Shown: positions 33,889-46,453 of the stretch, one piece after another
Layout: each line of letters begins with the position of its first letter
Position numbering within the stretch: the stretch's first letter is position 1
Source: Phlebotomus papatasi
Taxonomy: Eukaryota; Arthropoda; Insecta; Diptera; Psychodidae
DNA length: 64,000 nt
NCBI RefSeq assembly: GCF_024763615.1
Contig: NC_077222.1
Span: 26,660,001 to 26,724,000 of the forward strand
Direction of reading: 5' to 3'
Position numbers and translations under genes: made by a program
Notes under the pieces: generated by a model
Database searches by the model: none
Told to the model about the DNA's origin: nothing
Seen by the model: the letters and a program-made list of their open reading frames with translations, nothing else

Positions 33889-35230
33889 TAGTGAGTCCGA
33901 CCACTAGTGTATACCTCCTCCCCAGTTGCCAGCCAACCCGTGAATCCGGAAGTAGGCAAATATAGTGTAGGAAATATATAGTGAGAGATGATAAAGTGTT
34001 TACTGAGGCGTCTACCACTTTTAGCTAAAAGAGAAATTGATAGTGCGGAGTTCTCAAAGTCACGGTTTTGCTTAGACTAAAACAAAGGAAGAGCAAAATA
34101 TTGATTTTCTTCCTCAAGTTACCCCAAAATTAAAAATAGTTTTTTTCTTCTGAGAAAAGGACCCCAAAGAAACGTTAGCAGCAGGATCGTTGAAATATTT
34201 TGAAATTCATTTTACTCTAACAGAATAATTTTTTATTTGAGAGGACATTTCATGAAGAAGCCGGCAATAATCAAATATTTACCAAGAGTTGAGTGAGAAA
34301 ACATTCTCTTACAAGGTCGCTGGAGGAATTTCTGGTGTGACCATACAAAATCGTGAAAGAATTTCGGGGAAAAAATCTCGAGGACATCTTCAAAAATCAA
34401 ACGGAAAGTTGTCAATATCTCATATTTCACTCAGAGAAATAGAAGATCCTCATTCTTGTGTGGTCATTTTACTCCTTTTCTTTTCGTTTAGTTTGAAAGG
34501 AATGCAAAAAAAAGAGGATAGAAATGATAGAATTGACCAGTTTGACTTTCTACCTTTCCCAATGGAATTTTCTTGTGGGAAAATGTAGACATTAACTTCC
34601 TCCCGCAATTGACGGGCGTTAAAGTGACACAGCTAAAAAGGAATTAGTCAGTCAGGATTTAAAGGAGCCCTCAATGATTTCTATTTACATTACTCCATGG
34701 AGATTTGACGGGATTTTCCTCACCATTGACGTACTTAAAAGGCTTTTAAAATTATCTTGTTGTGTACACAAGAGATAAATCTCACTATATCCTCATTCAC
34801 CACACACAGTGAATCCTCAGAGGCTTTTTTTTTGTCCACACAATCAAATTTGCCTCCTTTTCATTACATCCTGCCACTAATTTCGCAATTTTCTTCAGGT
34901 TTGAAAAAAAACCACTGAAAAAAAACCAGAAGCATGGAAAAACATAAAAAAAAGAAATGTACAAAGTACAAAAAGAAGCATCATAGAAAATTTCTTTAGC
35001 AAAATGATTGAATTGACAGACATTTTAAAAGGAATAATAAAGTAAATTACTGAAATAATAAGAAAAAAGTCCCACATATAAATAGAAAAAGAAATAATAA
35101 AAGGTGTAATTTGAGGAGGAAAAATGAAACATTCAAAAGATAAAAGAAAAAAATGAAACTCATACATCGAGAATGCAATAAAATGTAACCACTTAAATTT
35201 TAGGATGAATAAACTCTTTCATTAAGTTAT
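33889..35230 (+). other. scro: Probable scro 3' UTR
   Basis: No coding signal follows the stop. Sequence is AT-rich with poly-A and TTTT runs, ending near two AATAAA hexamers. Extent is inferred; dipteran neural 3' UTRs can run longer, and other AATAAA hexamers occur further on. Confidence 0.5.
35177..35213 (+). terminator. scro: Candidate polyadenylation signals
   Basis: AATAAA at 35177-35182 and again at 35208-35213, about 1.3 kb after the scro stop. Which is used cannot be told from sequence. Confidence 0.4.
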
Positions 35231-35647
35231 TTTCTTTAAAATGAAATCAAATGCAGTCCGAATTTGCCAAATCCAGCGGCATAGCATTTTTGTATTGCGA
35301 TTTTGTTAATTTATTATTTAAACCTCGTCTAGACTTGAAGGGCTGCAGGTCACGTTTTTAAGGATCTCAGCTGATATTCACTGCAAATTCTTCTCAACCC
35401 TCAATAACCGGTGAAAAATCCAAAAGTAAAATTCCTAAATTTTCCAGTGTTAGGGCCTCTACAGACCTGAGGATTAGTCGAGAGACGGCTTAGCGTAATT
35501 ATATTCGAAATAATGATTAAACTATTATATATCTCCATAATTTTCCACTAAGTCGTCTTTCGGTTTAAATCGTAAGTGTGTTTAGGGCATTATATTGGTA
35601 ACTTTTGTAATTAGTTTGAATGAAATAAAAAGACTAGATTAGATTAC

Positions 35648-35770
35648 AGTGGGGGCGGTTCCTCGCGGATCCGCTGCACCCAGGCCTCCTTTTGGGCCCA
35701 TTATGCATCCCCGGTTAAATTAATCCCTGTTAAGGGCAAGATGGTTTAAGCCAGCCCGACTAACTATCTC
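35648..35770. repeat. GC-rich island of unknown origin
   Basis: Contains GGGGGCGGTTCCTCGCGG, CCAGGCCTCCTTTTGGGCCC and TTAAGCCAGCCCGAC in an otherwise AT-rich setting. GGCCTCCTTTTGGGCCC is a near palindrome. It may be the 3' end of a non-LTR retrotransposon or a SINE, but I cannot place it. Confidence 0.4.
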
Positions 35771-36714
35771 TATATAACTTTTCGAAACATTCTAAATATG
35801 TAAGATCACCGCTAATGACGCAAAAACACAAATTTAACACCTTAATGCCAGTAGGGAGTTTTAAAAAATAAATTCCTTTTTTCTCTTTTTTTTAATGAGA
35901 TTCGACATAGATCATTAGACAAAAACATTTTCGCTTTAGAATCTGAGAAAACAACAATTGTTGTACTGACAAAATTACCCATAACATTTGCAAAGTTAAT
36001 TTTTGAAAAATCCAGTTGTTTTACGTTCCAAAAAAAATCAAAAAATTATTTTAAAAAAAATCCAATAGGGATACATCATGCTAAATTTAACATCATTAAA
36101 TTGTAAATTCTTTTTGAGAATTTAAACCGCATTGTGACCAAAAATATTTGAAATAGTTAGGAATCAGGACAAATCAGATAAATAATTTTTTAATAATTTT
36201 AATTTTTGTAGTACATAATACTTAAATCGTCTGGCATTTAAAATATTGTACAATTCACAATATATTATATAACTGATCCAAAGTAATTATAAAAGCAACA
36301 CCGAATACTCAGAATAAATAATTTAATTAACTAACTCAGTTTAGAAGTGAGACAATTAATCCTATCAAACCCTCAAAATAATTTTTAAATTCTGGACAGT
36401 TCTCTGGTAACTCAGAGAACTATTTAAGAATTTTATGTATATGTTCCATAAATTACGATTCATGATTTATTAAGTCATGGCTTCTACATAGTCTAAAAAA
36501 TTTACGATAAAATTTAGCATTTTGACACGGAGAATTTACTTTAAAATGCTAAATTTTTACTTAAGGGGCTAAGTGAGTCAAGAAGGCTAAAAAAAACATT
36601 TTTTTTTTAAATTTTAATCAGCATAATAAGAAAGTTATTTAATTTAAATTCTCAGGCATACAGAAGTACAACATTTAAACGATATTTTCTGAAATTTTTA
36701 TTTACAAATTTTAA

Positions 36715-37140
36715 AAATTCGGCCGTTGGGACCTGCTTTTCGGAGATCTTTTTGAAAACAAATCTTTGTTTTTTCGATCGACAAGATTTCTCAGTGCCGG
36801 TTGATCTGAAGTCATAAAACCAAATATTTCTTGTTAGCAGATAAGTTAGATAAACAAAGAATTTTTTTTCCTTGATCACAGTTCATTTTGAAAATAATTC
36901 GTCGTAAAATTCGTACATAACATAAGCCGAAAATTATTATGTTTTGTAACAAATTTTTCCTAATATCTATATTTCATTTTTTCAAAAATCCATCGTTGAA
37001 GGGCTAATTTAACTCATCTACTAGCAGAGAATATTTGGTTTTTTTGACGTCAAATGGATCTTACTCTGAGAGAAATCTTGTCAAGCGAAGAGTTAGGTAT
37101 TTTCATAGAGGTCTCCGAAAATCAGATACCAGCGACTGAT
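36715..37140. repeat. Palindromic repeat family (copy 2, uninterrupted)
   Basis: Left arm about 36722-36850 and right arm about 37010-37140 are imperfect inverses (TCGACAAGATTTCTCAG with CTGAGAGAAATCTTGTCAA; TTGTTAGCAGATAAG with CATCTACTAGCAGAG). Same design as the copy at 5690-6480. Confidence 0.55.
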
Positions 37141-37349
37141 TTTTTTTTAATTTTTGAATGAAAAATTCAAAAATATGTAGTTCAAATGTTGGACTTTTAT
37201 ATGCTAAGAGCTAGAAATAAATAATTTTTTTGTTATATTGAGAAAAATAGAAAAAATATGCTATTTTTCAGAAATTTTGGCCAACATAACACCTTAAACT
37301 TCTCACAATGCCTAGAGACATCAAATGCCTTTAAAGGAAAGGATAGCTA

Positions 37350-37768
37350 AGGTAACTGTACCAAATTTCGCCATAGTTTCATGCAAGCGCCAAAGTCTTC
37401 AATTCGAAATGCACTATTTTTATTATAAACCGATTTTTTTGTTACTTCTTTTTAAGGAGTGTTGCTTTGAAACTTGTAGATAGTTTTCTCTAGAATCGTT
37501 CTTAATACATTTTAAAATGAATAAAAATATAGACATAGCTTTGGGTAATATTTCGGCCACCGTAATTCTCATTGTTCCTTGCCTTTTCGGAATTCTTTCA
37601 AAGTCTTTTTCACATCATCTTGTTCGTTGAAGCGACATTTTTCTATGTTTTTTTTTTGCATTGTATAATCGCTAGACAGAGTATGTAAAAATTAAAAATT
37701 CATGGAAATTTGGGAAACAAAAGAAATGGCCGAAATTGTAAGCTGGACGATATTTGGTACAGTTCTCC
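37350..37768. mobile_element. TA-MITE, GGGTAAGTGTGCC family, copy D (decayed)
   Basis: Ends AGGTAACTGTACCAAATTTC and GATATTTGGTACAGTTCTCC, followed by TA. The interior aligns with the other copies, including TCATGCAAGCGCCAAAGTC. Confidence 0.75.
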
Positions 37769-38429
37769 TATATTGTTAATCTTTTAACAATAATCATCTT
37801 ATTGGTCATAATCCATAGGCGTTAAAGGGTTACTTAATTATTTATTTAATTCAACATATATGAGTTACTTCATGATTAAATAAAATAGATCAAGAAAACA
37901 TTTGAGGGCTAGCACAATTACGAATACTTCTCTCTCATCAACAATTTTTATAACTTCACAACACACAAATTATTAATAAAAAAGTAAAATTTAATTAAAG
38001 TTTCAAGCAGTTTATAAACTTGAAAAAAAGAAACATTGGAATATTGTAGAAATTGTCCAATTTCTTTAGAAAGCAATCTTCAATATTTTTAACTGAACAT
38101 TCTACAATAATAACTTTTTACAGCGAGTTTTTAATACAAATATATATCCTAAAATCTCCCTTAAGTTTTGCAATTGTCGAAAGCATAGTGAGATTATTTT
38201 GAGTATTTTGAGTATTGAGTATTTTGAGAGTACTCAATATTTATTTAAAATAAAGACATATTAACTTCATGTAATTAAGTATTTAATTCCTATACAATGA
38301 TTTAGTCTCATAGTGATTATTAATCTAGCTAGAATTTTAAGACTTTTAAAGTTCAAAGCTCTAGCTAGACAATAATGCAATGCGATAAAACTAAGTTCAA
38401 GTTTTTCTCTAAAACTTTTAGTCCTTGGT

Positions 38430-38635
38430 GTGACTCTTCATCAGTCGACTGAGAAAATATATTTTTTTTTAATTTAAGAATAATTTTTTAACAATTTTTC
38501 ATCCTCTTCACTTATTCAACTCAGAAACTTTTATTTATTTGAAAAACGTCTAAAGTTTCATTAAAGTGGAGAGGATGAAATATTGTTAAAAATTATTCTG
38601 AAATAAAAAATATATATATATATTTTGCCTACTCA
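38430..38635. repeat. Hairpin repeat with about 40-bp stem
   Basis: AATAATTTTTTAACAATTTTTCATCC and CACTT on the left pair with AAGTGGAGAGGATG and GTTAAAAATTATT on the right. Weaker pairing continues outward to GACTGAGAAAATATA / TATTTTGCCTACTCAG. Probably a MITE. Confidence 0.55.
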
Positions 38636-38977
38636 GAGCCGAAAGCTTTGGAGGAAGGCTTGAATCTTTTATTTTGAAAGAAGAATAGTTTTCTGAAAAA
38701 CATCGGAAAAGTTGAGGAGAGCATGAAATTTCTCTCAGGCTCCAGAAACAGAAGTATTACTGGCAAAATTCACGAGAAAATTCCAGCAGTTTGGTAAACA
38801 ATTTGAATTTTCTTTCTCTTACATGTGCAAATATTTTCTAGAATGTTCTTTAGCAAATTGAGCTTGAATTTCACAGAACATTTCCTTTTGCATAATGCAA
38901 AAAGCTCAGAATCTTAGAGCATTTCACTGAAGTTAAATTTAGGTTCTCTATTCACTTTTTGTTGACTTCTAACTGAA

Positions 38978-39275
38978 TATTCGCTATATTAAAAAATCGT
39001 TGCAATATTCGCAATATTTACAAAATATTCACAATATTTTGCAATGTATAGAAATATTTTCACCGTGCAGAAGTTCGCCAATAATCATGAAATTCGAAAT
39101 ATTCGCAATATTCTCAGTATGTTCAGTATTCACAAAATATTCACAATATTTGCAATTGTTTACGATATTAATTGCAATATTTACCAAATATTCACCATAT
39201 ATTCAAAAAAAAAATTTGGAATATTCGCAAATATTCACAGCATTTGCAATATTGAAAATATTCTCAGAAATTGAC
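38978..39275. repeat. Degenerate AATATTCGC/AATATTCAC minisatellite
   Basis: Many imperfect repeats built on (C)ACAATATT and TTCGCAATATT units. The open frames read as IFTIF/NIRNI-type low complexity and are products of the repeat. Confidence 0.7.
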
Positions 39276-39279
39276 TACA

Positions 39280-40900
39280 CTTGCATTGTTCACAAAAATT
39301 GTCAATAGTCGTATAAATTGTGCTCTGAATGCTCTAGTGAAATGCCCCTTGTTCTTTTGTTCTTTTTTTAAAAAAAAAATTAAAAGCTCCCTACTGATTC
39401 TGGGTAAAAAATCAAAACCTGAAATTAAAAAAAAAATACATAATGCTATTTTTGTTCATTTTTTTGTAGTCATTGCGGTTTAAACGATAAATACACTATA
39501 GTTGCTTTAACACTGGAATTTATTAACAATAGATTATTTTCCGAATAATTAGCCGTGATCGAAAATACAAGTGAGTTGAAGAGGTTGACGAGTGAAGAAA
39601 AGAGGAGGCGAAAGTACCTTTATTGAGCACTTTTTGATTTTCTCTAATTAATTAGAAATTAGTTGAGAAGTAATATTGAAAAAAACACCTGTAAATAGTG
39701 TAATTAACTCTGATAAACCCTAATTAAGGAAATTCATTCGATAGGCATTTAAAACTAATAATGTAATTATTAGTGAAAGAAAATATTAAGAACTTTTCAG
39801 TGTATTTGTATAAAAGACGATTATATAAAGAAAAAAAAACAAGAAAACATTTAAGAATTGAGCAGGGTATTAATAGGTTAATGTTCTTTCCAACAAGTAC
39901 TTTTTAGAAATGAGTTTTTAGAGGCAATTCAAAGAAGTACTTGAGCAACTTCAAGGAAATTGATTGAGAAATTTCATGGAAAAAAATTGTGTGACGTGAT
40001 AAATAGTTCTTTTTTTTATATATAACAAATTTACTTTCAACCAGCATTTTCTCTCCTTGAATTGAAAATTCCCCTCGTAATATAAAGAAGAAGAAAAAAA
40101 AATAGTCTGTAAATACCGTGTTAAAAAAAAGAAGAAGTATAAGGTTAAAGAATTGAAATGGAGAAAATTGCATCTCATATAATGATATAAAATGAATTTA
40201 AAAAGGAATAATAAAAAAAAATTAGTTTACTTATAATGAATTGTACTACAATTGGTGTATTTTACAGCAAAAACAAAATGAGGAAAAAAAGTGAATAAAT
40301 AGCAAATAATGATCACATGTCTTTTATCCTAGATGTACATCACTCCCTCAACCCTCAAAATGTTCTCTATTTCACCCACATAACAAAAATAATAAATAAG
40401 CTCTGCAAAAAAATATAAACTCGATAGAAATATAGTTGTAAGTACAAAAGGACCACTTGAACTGCGCCAGACGTACAATTCCATCGTGGTTGAGAGAAGA
40501 AAAAAGGACGAGAAGGGTACAAGTTAAAAAAAAGGGGTTCGATTGAGTTTTTCACCCTCTTTTTGGGTTCCTTTTGTATGATTATTTTCTCACTCTCTGG
40601 TGTTTACTTTAAATTCATATCTCCGAAAGGAGTCCCTAAAATTGTGATAAATTTCTTCTTGCAGCTCTTTCTTCTTGTCGTCACATCAATTTTCTTGCTG
40701 GTGAACTCTAAATATATTTATTGCATTAAATAAGACCGCGAAAACCACCCCTTTTCTTCAGGGATTCTGCAGAGGGTGGATTTAGATAAGAAATAATTTT
40801 GTAGTGGGAGGATTAAATTTCAGTTTAAGTAAGTTTCCTTTAGAGAATTTCAATGTTAAGACCCTTACGTTTCTCTACCAAATATTCTTCAAAATTTACT
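39280..40900. other. Noncoding stretch, no feature recognised
   Basis: Poly-A/poly-T rich DNA. The frames at 39904-40178 (minus) reflect TTTTTCTTC runs. The part at 40320-40760 is more complex but carries no recognisable gene. Confidence 0.35.
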
Positions 40901-40903
40901 ATA

Positions 40904-41120
40904 GGAAAAAGTGCCCATGTTTCGTACGATCCCAAGCTTCCCAATAACTAAATTTTTCCTACGTTTCTCACTAAATGTGACTCATCGCACTCCTAATTTG
41001 AAAACTAAGAGAAAGTGCCCAGTTTTCCAAATACATTGCGGGGTCACATTTATTCAGAAACTTAGGAAAAATTTAGTCCTTACGAAGCTTGGGGTCGTAC
41101 GAAGCATGGGTACTTTCCCC
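40904..41120. mobile_element. TA-MITE, GTACGATCCCAAGCTTC family, copy 1
   Basis: A 217-bp element with ends GGAAAAAGTGCCCATGTTTC and GAAGCATGGGTACTTTCCCC, then inward GTACGATCCCAAGCTTC and its inverse; flanked by TA. The 98-codon frame that covers it is fortuitous. Confidence 0.85.
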
Positions 41121-41823
41121 TATTCATTTAGAATGATGTATTTAAACATTCTTTACTTCACAGGGTATTTTTGTTGCAATATTCAAGCTAGGTTAGATTA
41201 CAAATAATTCATGCAGATTATAGGATGTTTAACCCATCCCTCACTCGAATATAGAAGGACACAACTCATTTCGAGAGCTTTAAGGCTAAGGTTTAGTCAC
41301 TTTGGTTAACTTATATAATTTCTGATCACGTACATTTTTGGCAATATTTTGCGTTGAGATTAAATATTGAAGGAAAATGATCCATTTTGATAATGAAAAA
41401 TCACTAAAATTACTTTTCGAGATATTCAGTAACTGAACTAATTTTTAATCTATTAAAACTATTAAAGTGCCCGGTTAACACAAGCGGTAAGCTGTTACTG
41501 GTGCAATTGCTGTAATTGAAGGCGTTATAAATGCTCTTAAAGGAGAGTTAAATCCAAGTGCATAAAATATAAGTCCTTAATTAAGGATTTTTTGGACGAA
41601 AGTAGTAACATCGGGTGGCAAAAAGTTGAAACTGGAATAAAGTACGAGGGACACATCGACCACTCAGAATATAAGTCGGACAACTCGTTTTTTTACAAAA
41701 ATCGTTTTATTCACTTTTTGGATACTTCTTTATACCCTCCACCTTCCCTGTGAATATTATACTCGTAATTGAGAGATAATTATTTTCAAAGTTATAGAGA
41801 TTTTCAATCTAAAAAATCCTATA

Positions 41824-42475
41824 GGGTAAAGGCATATAATTTTGTCGAGTCTGCTTATAAGCATCGATGTTCCAAGTTTGAAGTGCGATATTTTCAATAC
41901 TAATTGACTTTTTTGTTACTCTCTTTTCAGAAGGGTTGTTTAGAAACTTGGCAAGCTATTTATCGTCTTATTTTTACTAAAATTAGTTTTAATACGTTTA
42001 AAAATGAATTGATATGTAGAGGGGAATTTGGCTCTTATTTTGGACAACTTGGTTATTAATTTGGACAACTTGGCTGTAAATATGGACAGCTAATCCGCCT
42101 CAACAGGATTCCCATTGTTCTTCATTTCATGAACCAATCTTACCAAGTCCTCTTCCTGTTCATGTAAGGGGAACGTAGAATGTCACAAGAATCCCGGAAA
42201 CTTTCCATATCATTCATTAAAATGAGTTGACTTCGGTACTCAAAGTACGTGCGGATTCGCTCATTCCCTGACCTTTCCGGGAGCCTTTCAGGGCATTTCT
42301 CGCTACAACTCTTTCGTAGAGATGATGCTCCTTTGTTTCACCAGGCATTTGTCCAACCTAGTCATCGCAAAAGCTAAAACTTCACGAAATTTCGTGAGAA
42401 AAACACCTGTCCAAAATAAGGACTATCACTTCACTGGGAAATGTCTTAAAAAATTTCCCATTTTTCTTTTAAAGC
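41824..42475 (+). mobile_element. GGGTAAGGGCTCATAATTTTG element, truncated copy
   Basis: Left end GGGTAAAGGCATATAATTTTG after TA, then about 650 bp aligning closely with the body of the 52367-54495 element (GGTTGTTTAGAAACTTGGC, CGCCTCAACAGGAT, CGAAATTTCGTGAG). Breaks off near 42475 without the right end. Confidence 0.75.
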
Positions 42476-42479
42476 AACT

Positions 42480-44460
42480 TCCAAATTAATCTTCCTTAAT
42501 TTATTTCTTTTCAAAAAAAAGGTAGAAAAACGTTCATACAAAACCGATTTAAATGCAATAAAATTATAACCATTTGATCTTAAATTTATTTTATCATTAA
42601 AAATATTCAGACTTATTGTTTTAGCTAGTTGGAGAAAGGTAAGAAGAAAGATTTATTAATGGTTTCAATAAGGTCGATTTATAGGGATAAGTGGGGCAGT
42701 TTTGAAATGAGGCAGCTTTGAAATAAAATCAGACTTTTTCTCCTATTTTTAATTGGAAATTGACCTTGTCATAATGTAATTGAGCTTCACAATTGGTTTA
42801 TCCCAGGGACTAGGCTTATCCAGTTTGGGTCCAGTATCAATGTCCCCTAGATAACAAAATAGTAAGAACGCAAATTGGCACCTTTTGCGTTTAAATTAAT
42901 GAGCTCATAACTTCCCTATCAGTTTTACTTAAAATCACCACTATATAATAGTATTGAGGTTCCAGTACTAAATTTGACAACTTTATAATCGCTTAAATAA
43001 TGTGGGACAACATTGCATGAATGAATTTAGCCTTGGGTTGCGAGTCCTAAGTTTTACAGAATTAAGTAAATAAAGATCATTGATCATTGGACACCTCTAA
43101 AGCCAGAATAATTTTGGAAAACGGAAGAAGATTCGAATCCGCAACTCTCAAAAGCAAACACTATCTCAATCAATTTTTTACTGATTTTTTTGCCAAAGAT
43201 ATTATAAACATAGCTTTAAAACCGTTAAAGCATGAATTCAATTAAGCAAGATTAAAAAAAAAGAAAATATTAAAATCATAACAAGAATTAATAGAAATTC
43301 TGCTAATTCATCAACATACAAAGACTTTTCCTTCATTCAGTTTCCAATCTCTGTGTCATTCTCAAGAGGACGGACAAAAGTTCTATTTTAGCGGATGGTA
43401 AAAAAAACAACACCAGTGTAACAAAAGAAGTTTGCCCATCTACCATATTGGTGAGAGAGGGTAAAATTTGAGACAGACTGGTCCATTTTGGGATGCCTAA
43501 AAAAAAATTGTTTGGTGAAAAAATATCTATGAATTTTTTCCAATGTTATTTTAAATGGCCAGAATTTCTATCCATTGTCCAATATGTTGTGTTCTCACTG
43601 TTTTTCTTTCAGATTTTCCTTCGTCATTTCATATTTTTTAGATTTCCTTTTGAGAAATTTATGCAAAAGAGCCAAAACGTCCAATGCATTTTGTGCATCT
43701 TCATCTGTTTTTCTTTTCCATTGACTTTCTTCCTTGACGTTAAATTGCAGACACCTCCACATTCAATATTTTTCTTCAATCCCACTAAATACTTTATCCA
43801 AACACCTGAGTCTCTTCAATGAAAGACTCTGACGCGAGATCTGGGAGACTTGGAATAACAATAAATCCCACCTCTCGCCAACTTCTTCAGGCTTGTCATA
43901 AATGTTAAATTGTGGCTAAATGGAGGCTGTTTGGCTGAGAGAAATTCCATGGGAATCCCTTCTCGGAATGACAAACTGCAATTTTAATTAGCGTTCAATA
44001 GTTCCATGTGATGGACATGAGGCATGACAATGAAGTTTAAGGAATTTCTTGCAATATTGATTTTAGTTGGAACTGCCAAAAATTTCTTTAGTCATTTTTT
44101 GAATGTATTTACTTTTAATTAGGAGGTTTTCTCTGATTGATGGGTGCATAATGAAAGAAATTTTAGTCTTTTTAATCCTTAGGTAGATACCAGTTAGGCA
44201 ACAATTACGACAATTAAAATGTGGATAAGGTTAAATGATAAGCATTCGAGGACCAATTTCAGAAAATGTTCTAATGAAATTTCTGGAAATTACGATAAGT
44301 TTGAATGAAGATATTTCGAAATTCACTAACAGCGTTATGTACCAGTAAGTCTCGGAATCTACCCTAGTAGTTCTTAAGTTAGTAACTTAATTCCGTCGTC
44401 TGTTATAATCTCTCCCAGGTGTTTCTTAACTAAAAGGGACAGATAATCCTAACCGGCTTA
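42480..44460. other. Noncoding stretch, no feature recognised
   Basis: AT-rich with an isolated GTGGGGCAGTTTTGAAATG motif near 42690 typical of MITE ends, but no partner end. A 109-codon frame (43493-43822) is Phe-rich low complexity and not supported as a gene. Confidence 0.35.
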
Positions 44461-44464
44461 TGTA

Positions 44465-46257
44465 GGTGAGATTCTTAACGTGAGCTAACTCGGAGTGCAT
44501 GCAAATTCGATTTGATGCTGAAGTAGGGAGACGCCATTCAGTTATCTTGAATCAAATTCGTGAAATTATACAAGTTTTGTATTTGAACCAAAATGTCAAG
44601 GATTTGGATGAACTGACAGAAAAGTGTTATATGGGTGAAATGTAGACCAGAATGTTCTCTATAATTTTGCCGTAGAACTTGAACTCATCGATTACTCAGA
44701 AGCCAAGATAAGCGAGGTTTTTTGTTTCTTAACTCGTTTTTTCATCCAGAGTGCCCCAAATAGTCATTTGTTGAACTTCAACTATATCAAAGAATTGTTG
44801 TATTTTGCGGGACTTTCCATTTAAACCCCTATTTTAAGTGTCTTGGTGGAGTAGAGGCAGTCAAATTGGCATCTGAGTGATTTCAAAGCGTTATTATTGG
44901 AAAAATCAATTTTTTCACACTTAAACGGCAAAATCGGAGTGATAGCGTAGTCTGAGCGGAAAATGATGTATGGACGAAATGTAGAGACAAATGTGCTCTA
45001 CAATTATGTTGAAGTAATCATCAAAATCGGTTCAGCGACAGTCGAGATAATTGAGGTTATGTGATATTGAAATTGGTTTTTCGACTGTGGCGCCCCTGGT
45101 GTTGGTCCCACGAAGTTCAAACATTCTAGAAAGTTGTAGCATTTGGTGAGATCTTTCGTTTAAGCCCTCATTCATCAAAATCGGTCACATAGAACCGGAG
45201 ATATGATTTTTTGAATTTCGTGAACTTTGACCCCTCATATCTCCGGTTCTGTTTTAACCACAGCGCGCATACGCACCATTTTGGAAACGTCCTAGACTGG
45301 ACTACAACATACTAAAATTTCATTAACTTGCACAATGCCGTTTTTGAGAAAAGTGACTTTGAATTTCGATGAATTTTGACGCTATCACAGCGCCACCTGT
45401 GGTGACTTTTTGAACTTCCATCTGAAAGTGCTCATCGAGACGAAACCAAAAAGGTAAAATTTAGGTCGCTATGTTAATTAGAACCGGAGATAGAGGCCGG
45501 TCAATGTTCGAACTTTGACCCCTTATAGCTCGGGTCAGGGGTTATGGATCGACTTAAGATTTTTTTTGTTTGATAGGTATAATCAACGGCTACAACATAC
45601 TAAATTTTCAGCCCGATGCACAATGGAATTTTTGAGTTATTTAACTTTTAAGATTTAAAAATTTTCTTTTTAAAAAAAGCGCCCCTAGCGGTGGTTTTAT
45701 GAACTTGCGATGTTAGAAGGGGAAGTGGCATTTCACGAGAGCTTTCCAAAAAGCCCTCACTTTTTAAATTCTGACAATTAGAACCGGAGTTATGGCCATT
45801 TTAAGAAATTTTTTTTGGACCCTTATAGCTCGGGTCAGGGGGGTCGGGGGACCTTAAGTTTGGTATTGATGGAAAGCTCTAAGGCCCAGCTATAACATAC
45901 TAAAATTTGAGTCCGCTGAGTGCCATAGGGGCGGAGCTATTGAGAAAACAAAAAAAGGGGGGTCTTCAAAATGGCGGAAGGAGGGGTGGGAGGTGGGGGG
46001 TCAATGCACCAAGTTGCAATTTTCACCCGATATATAACCTTTGCCGAAAACCGCAAGTCGATATCTTTTTTAGTTTAGGAGCTATTAAGCTCCAAAGAGC
46101 GGCCGGCCGGCCGGCCGGCCGGCCGGGAACGTAAATTAGCCACATATATATTCGTGATCAGGAAGTGCTGAAACACATTTTGGCCAAATTTGAGGTCGAT
46201 CGGACGACATGAAATTTTGTTAGGATTATAGTAGGTGAGATTGTTAAGAATCTCACC
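44465..46257. mobile_element. 1.8 kb inverted-repeat element with internal ~295-bp modules
   Basis: Ends GGTGAGATTCTTAAC and GTTAAGAATCTCACC are exact inverses, flanked by TA. The right end is also a local hairpin (46232-46259). The interior is less AT-rich and contains diverged modules keyed by ACAACATACTAAA-like motifs at about 45304, 45592 and 45891, each with GCGCC(A/C)C-CT and GAACTT segments, and a perfect 16-bp stem AGAACCGGAGATATGA / TCATATCTCCGGTTCT near 45196-45250. A GGCC tandem lies near the right side. No protein frame recognised. A Helitron-related element is an alternative. Confidence 0.6.
46098..46127. repeat. (GGCC)n tandem repeat
   Basis: About seven GGCC units in a row, pure GC, inside the 44465-46257 element. 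Exceptional in this AT-rich window. Confidence 0.9.
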
Positions 46258-46453
46258 TAATAAGAAATCGCTCAGATCTTCTATTTTTTCTCTCTTTTCA
46301 CTTAAAAAAACTGTTCTTTGAGACAAATTCTGCTCAACGATTTAGACGGATTTATAATTATTACTATTATTAAACTTTATAATTAGTGAATAACTTTTCT
46401 TAGAAGAAATTGCATTTACGCTTGATAATAGTCTCACAAGAAAAGTTCTTTTA

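Noticed and set aside
39904..40178. Two overlapping minus-strand frames near 40 kb
   Set aside because: They are Phe/Leu-rich readings of poly-A/GAA runs with no domain.
40911..41207. 98-codon plus-strand frame
   Set aside because: It lies across the MITE at 40904-41120 and translates its inverted repeats.
44463..46259. Helitron call based on the right-end hairpin
   Set aside because: The exact terminal inverses with TA on both sides fit a TIR element better, and no CTRR end or TC start is convincing. Kept only as an alternative.
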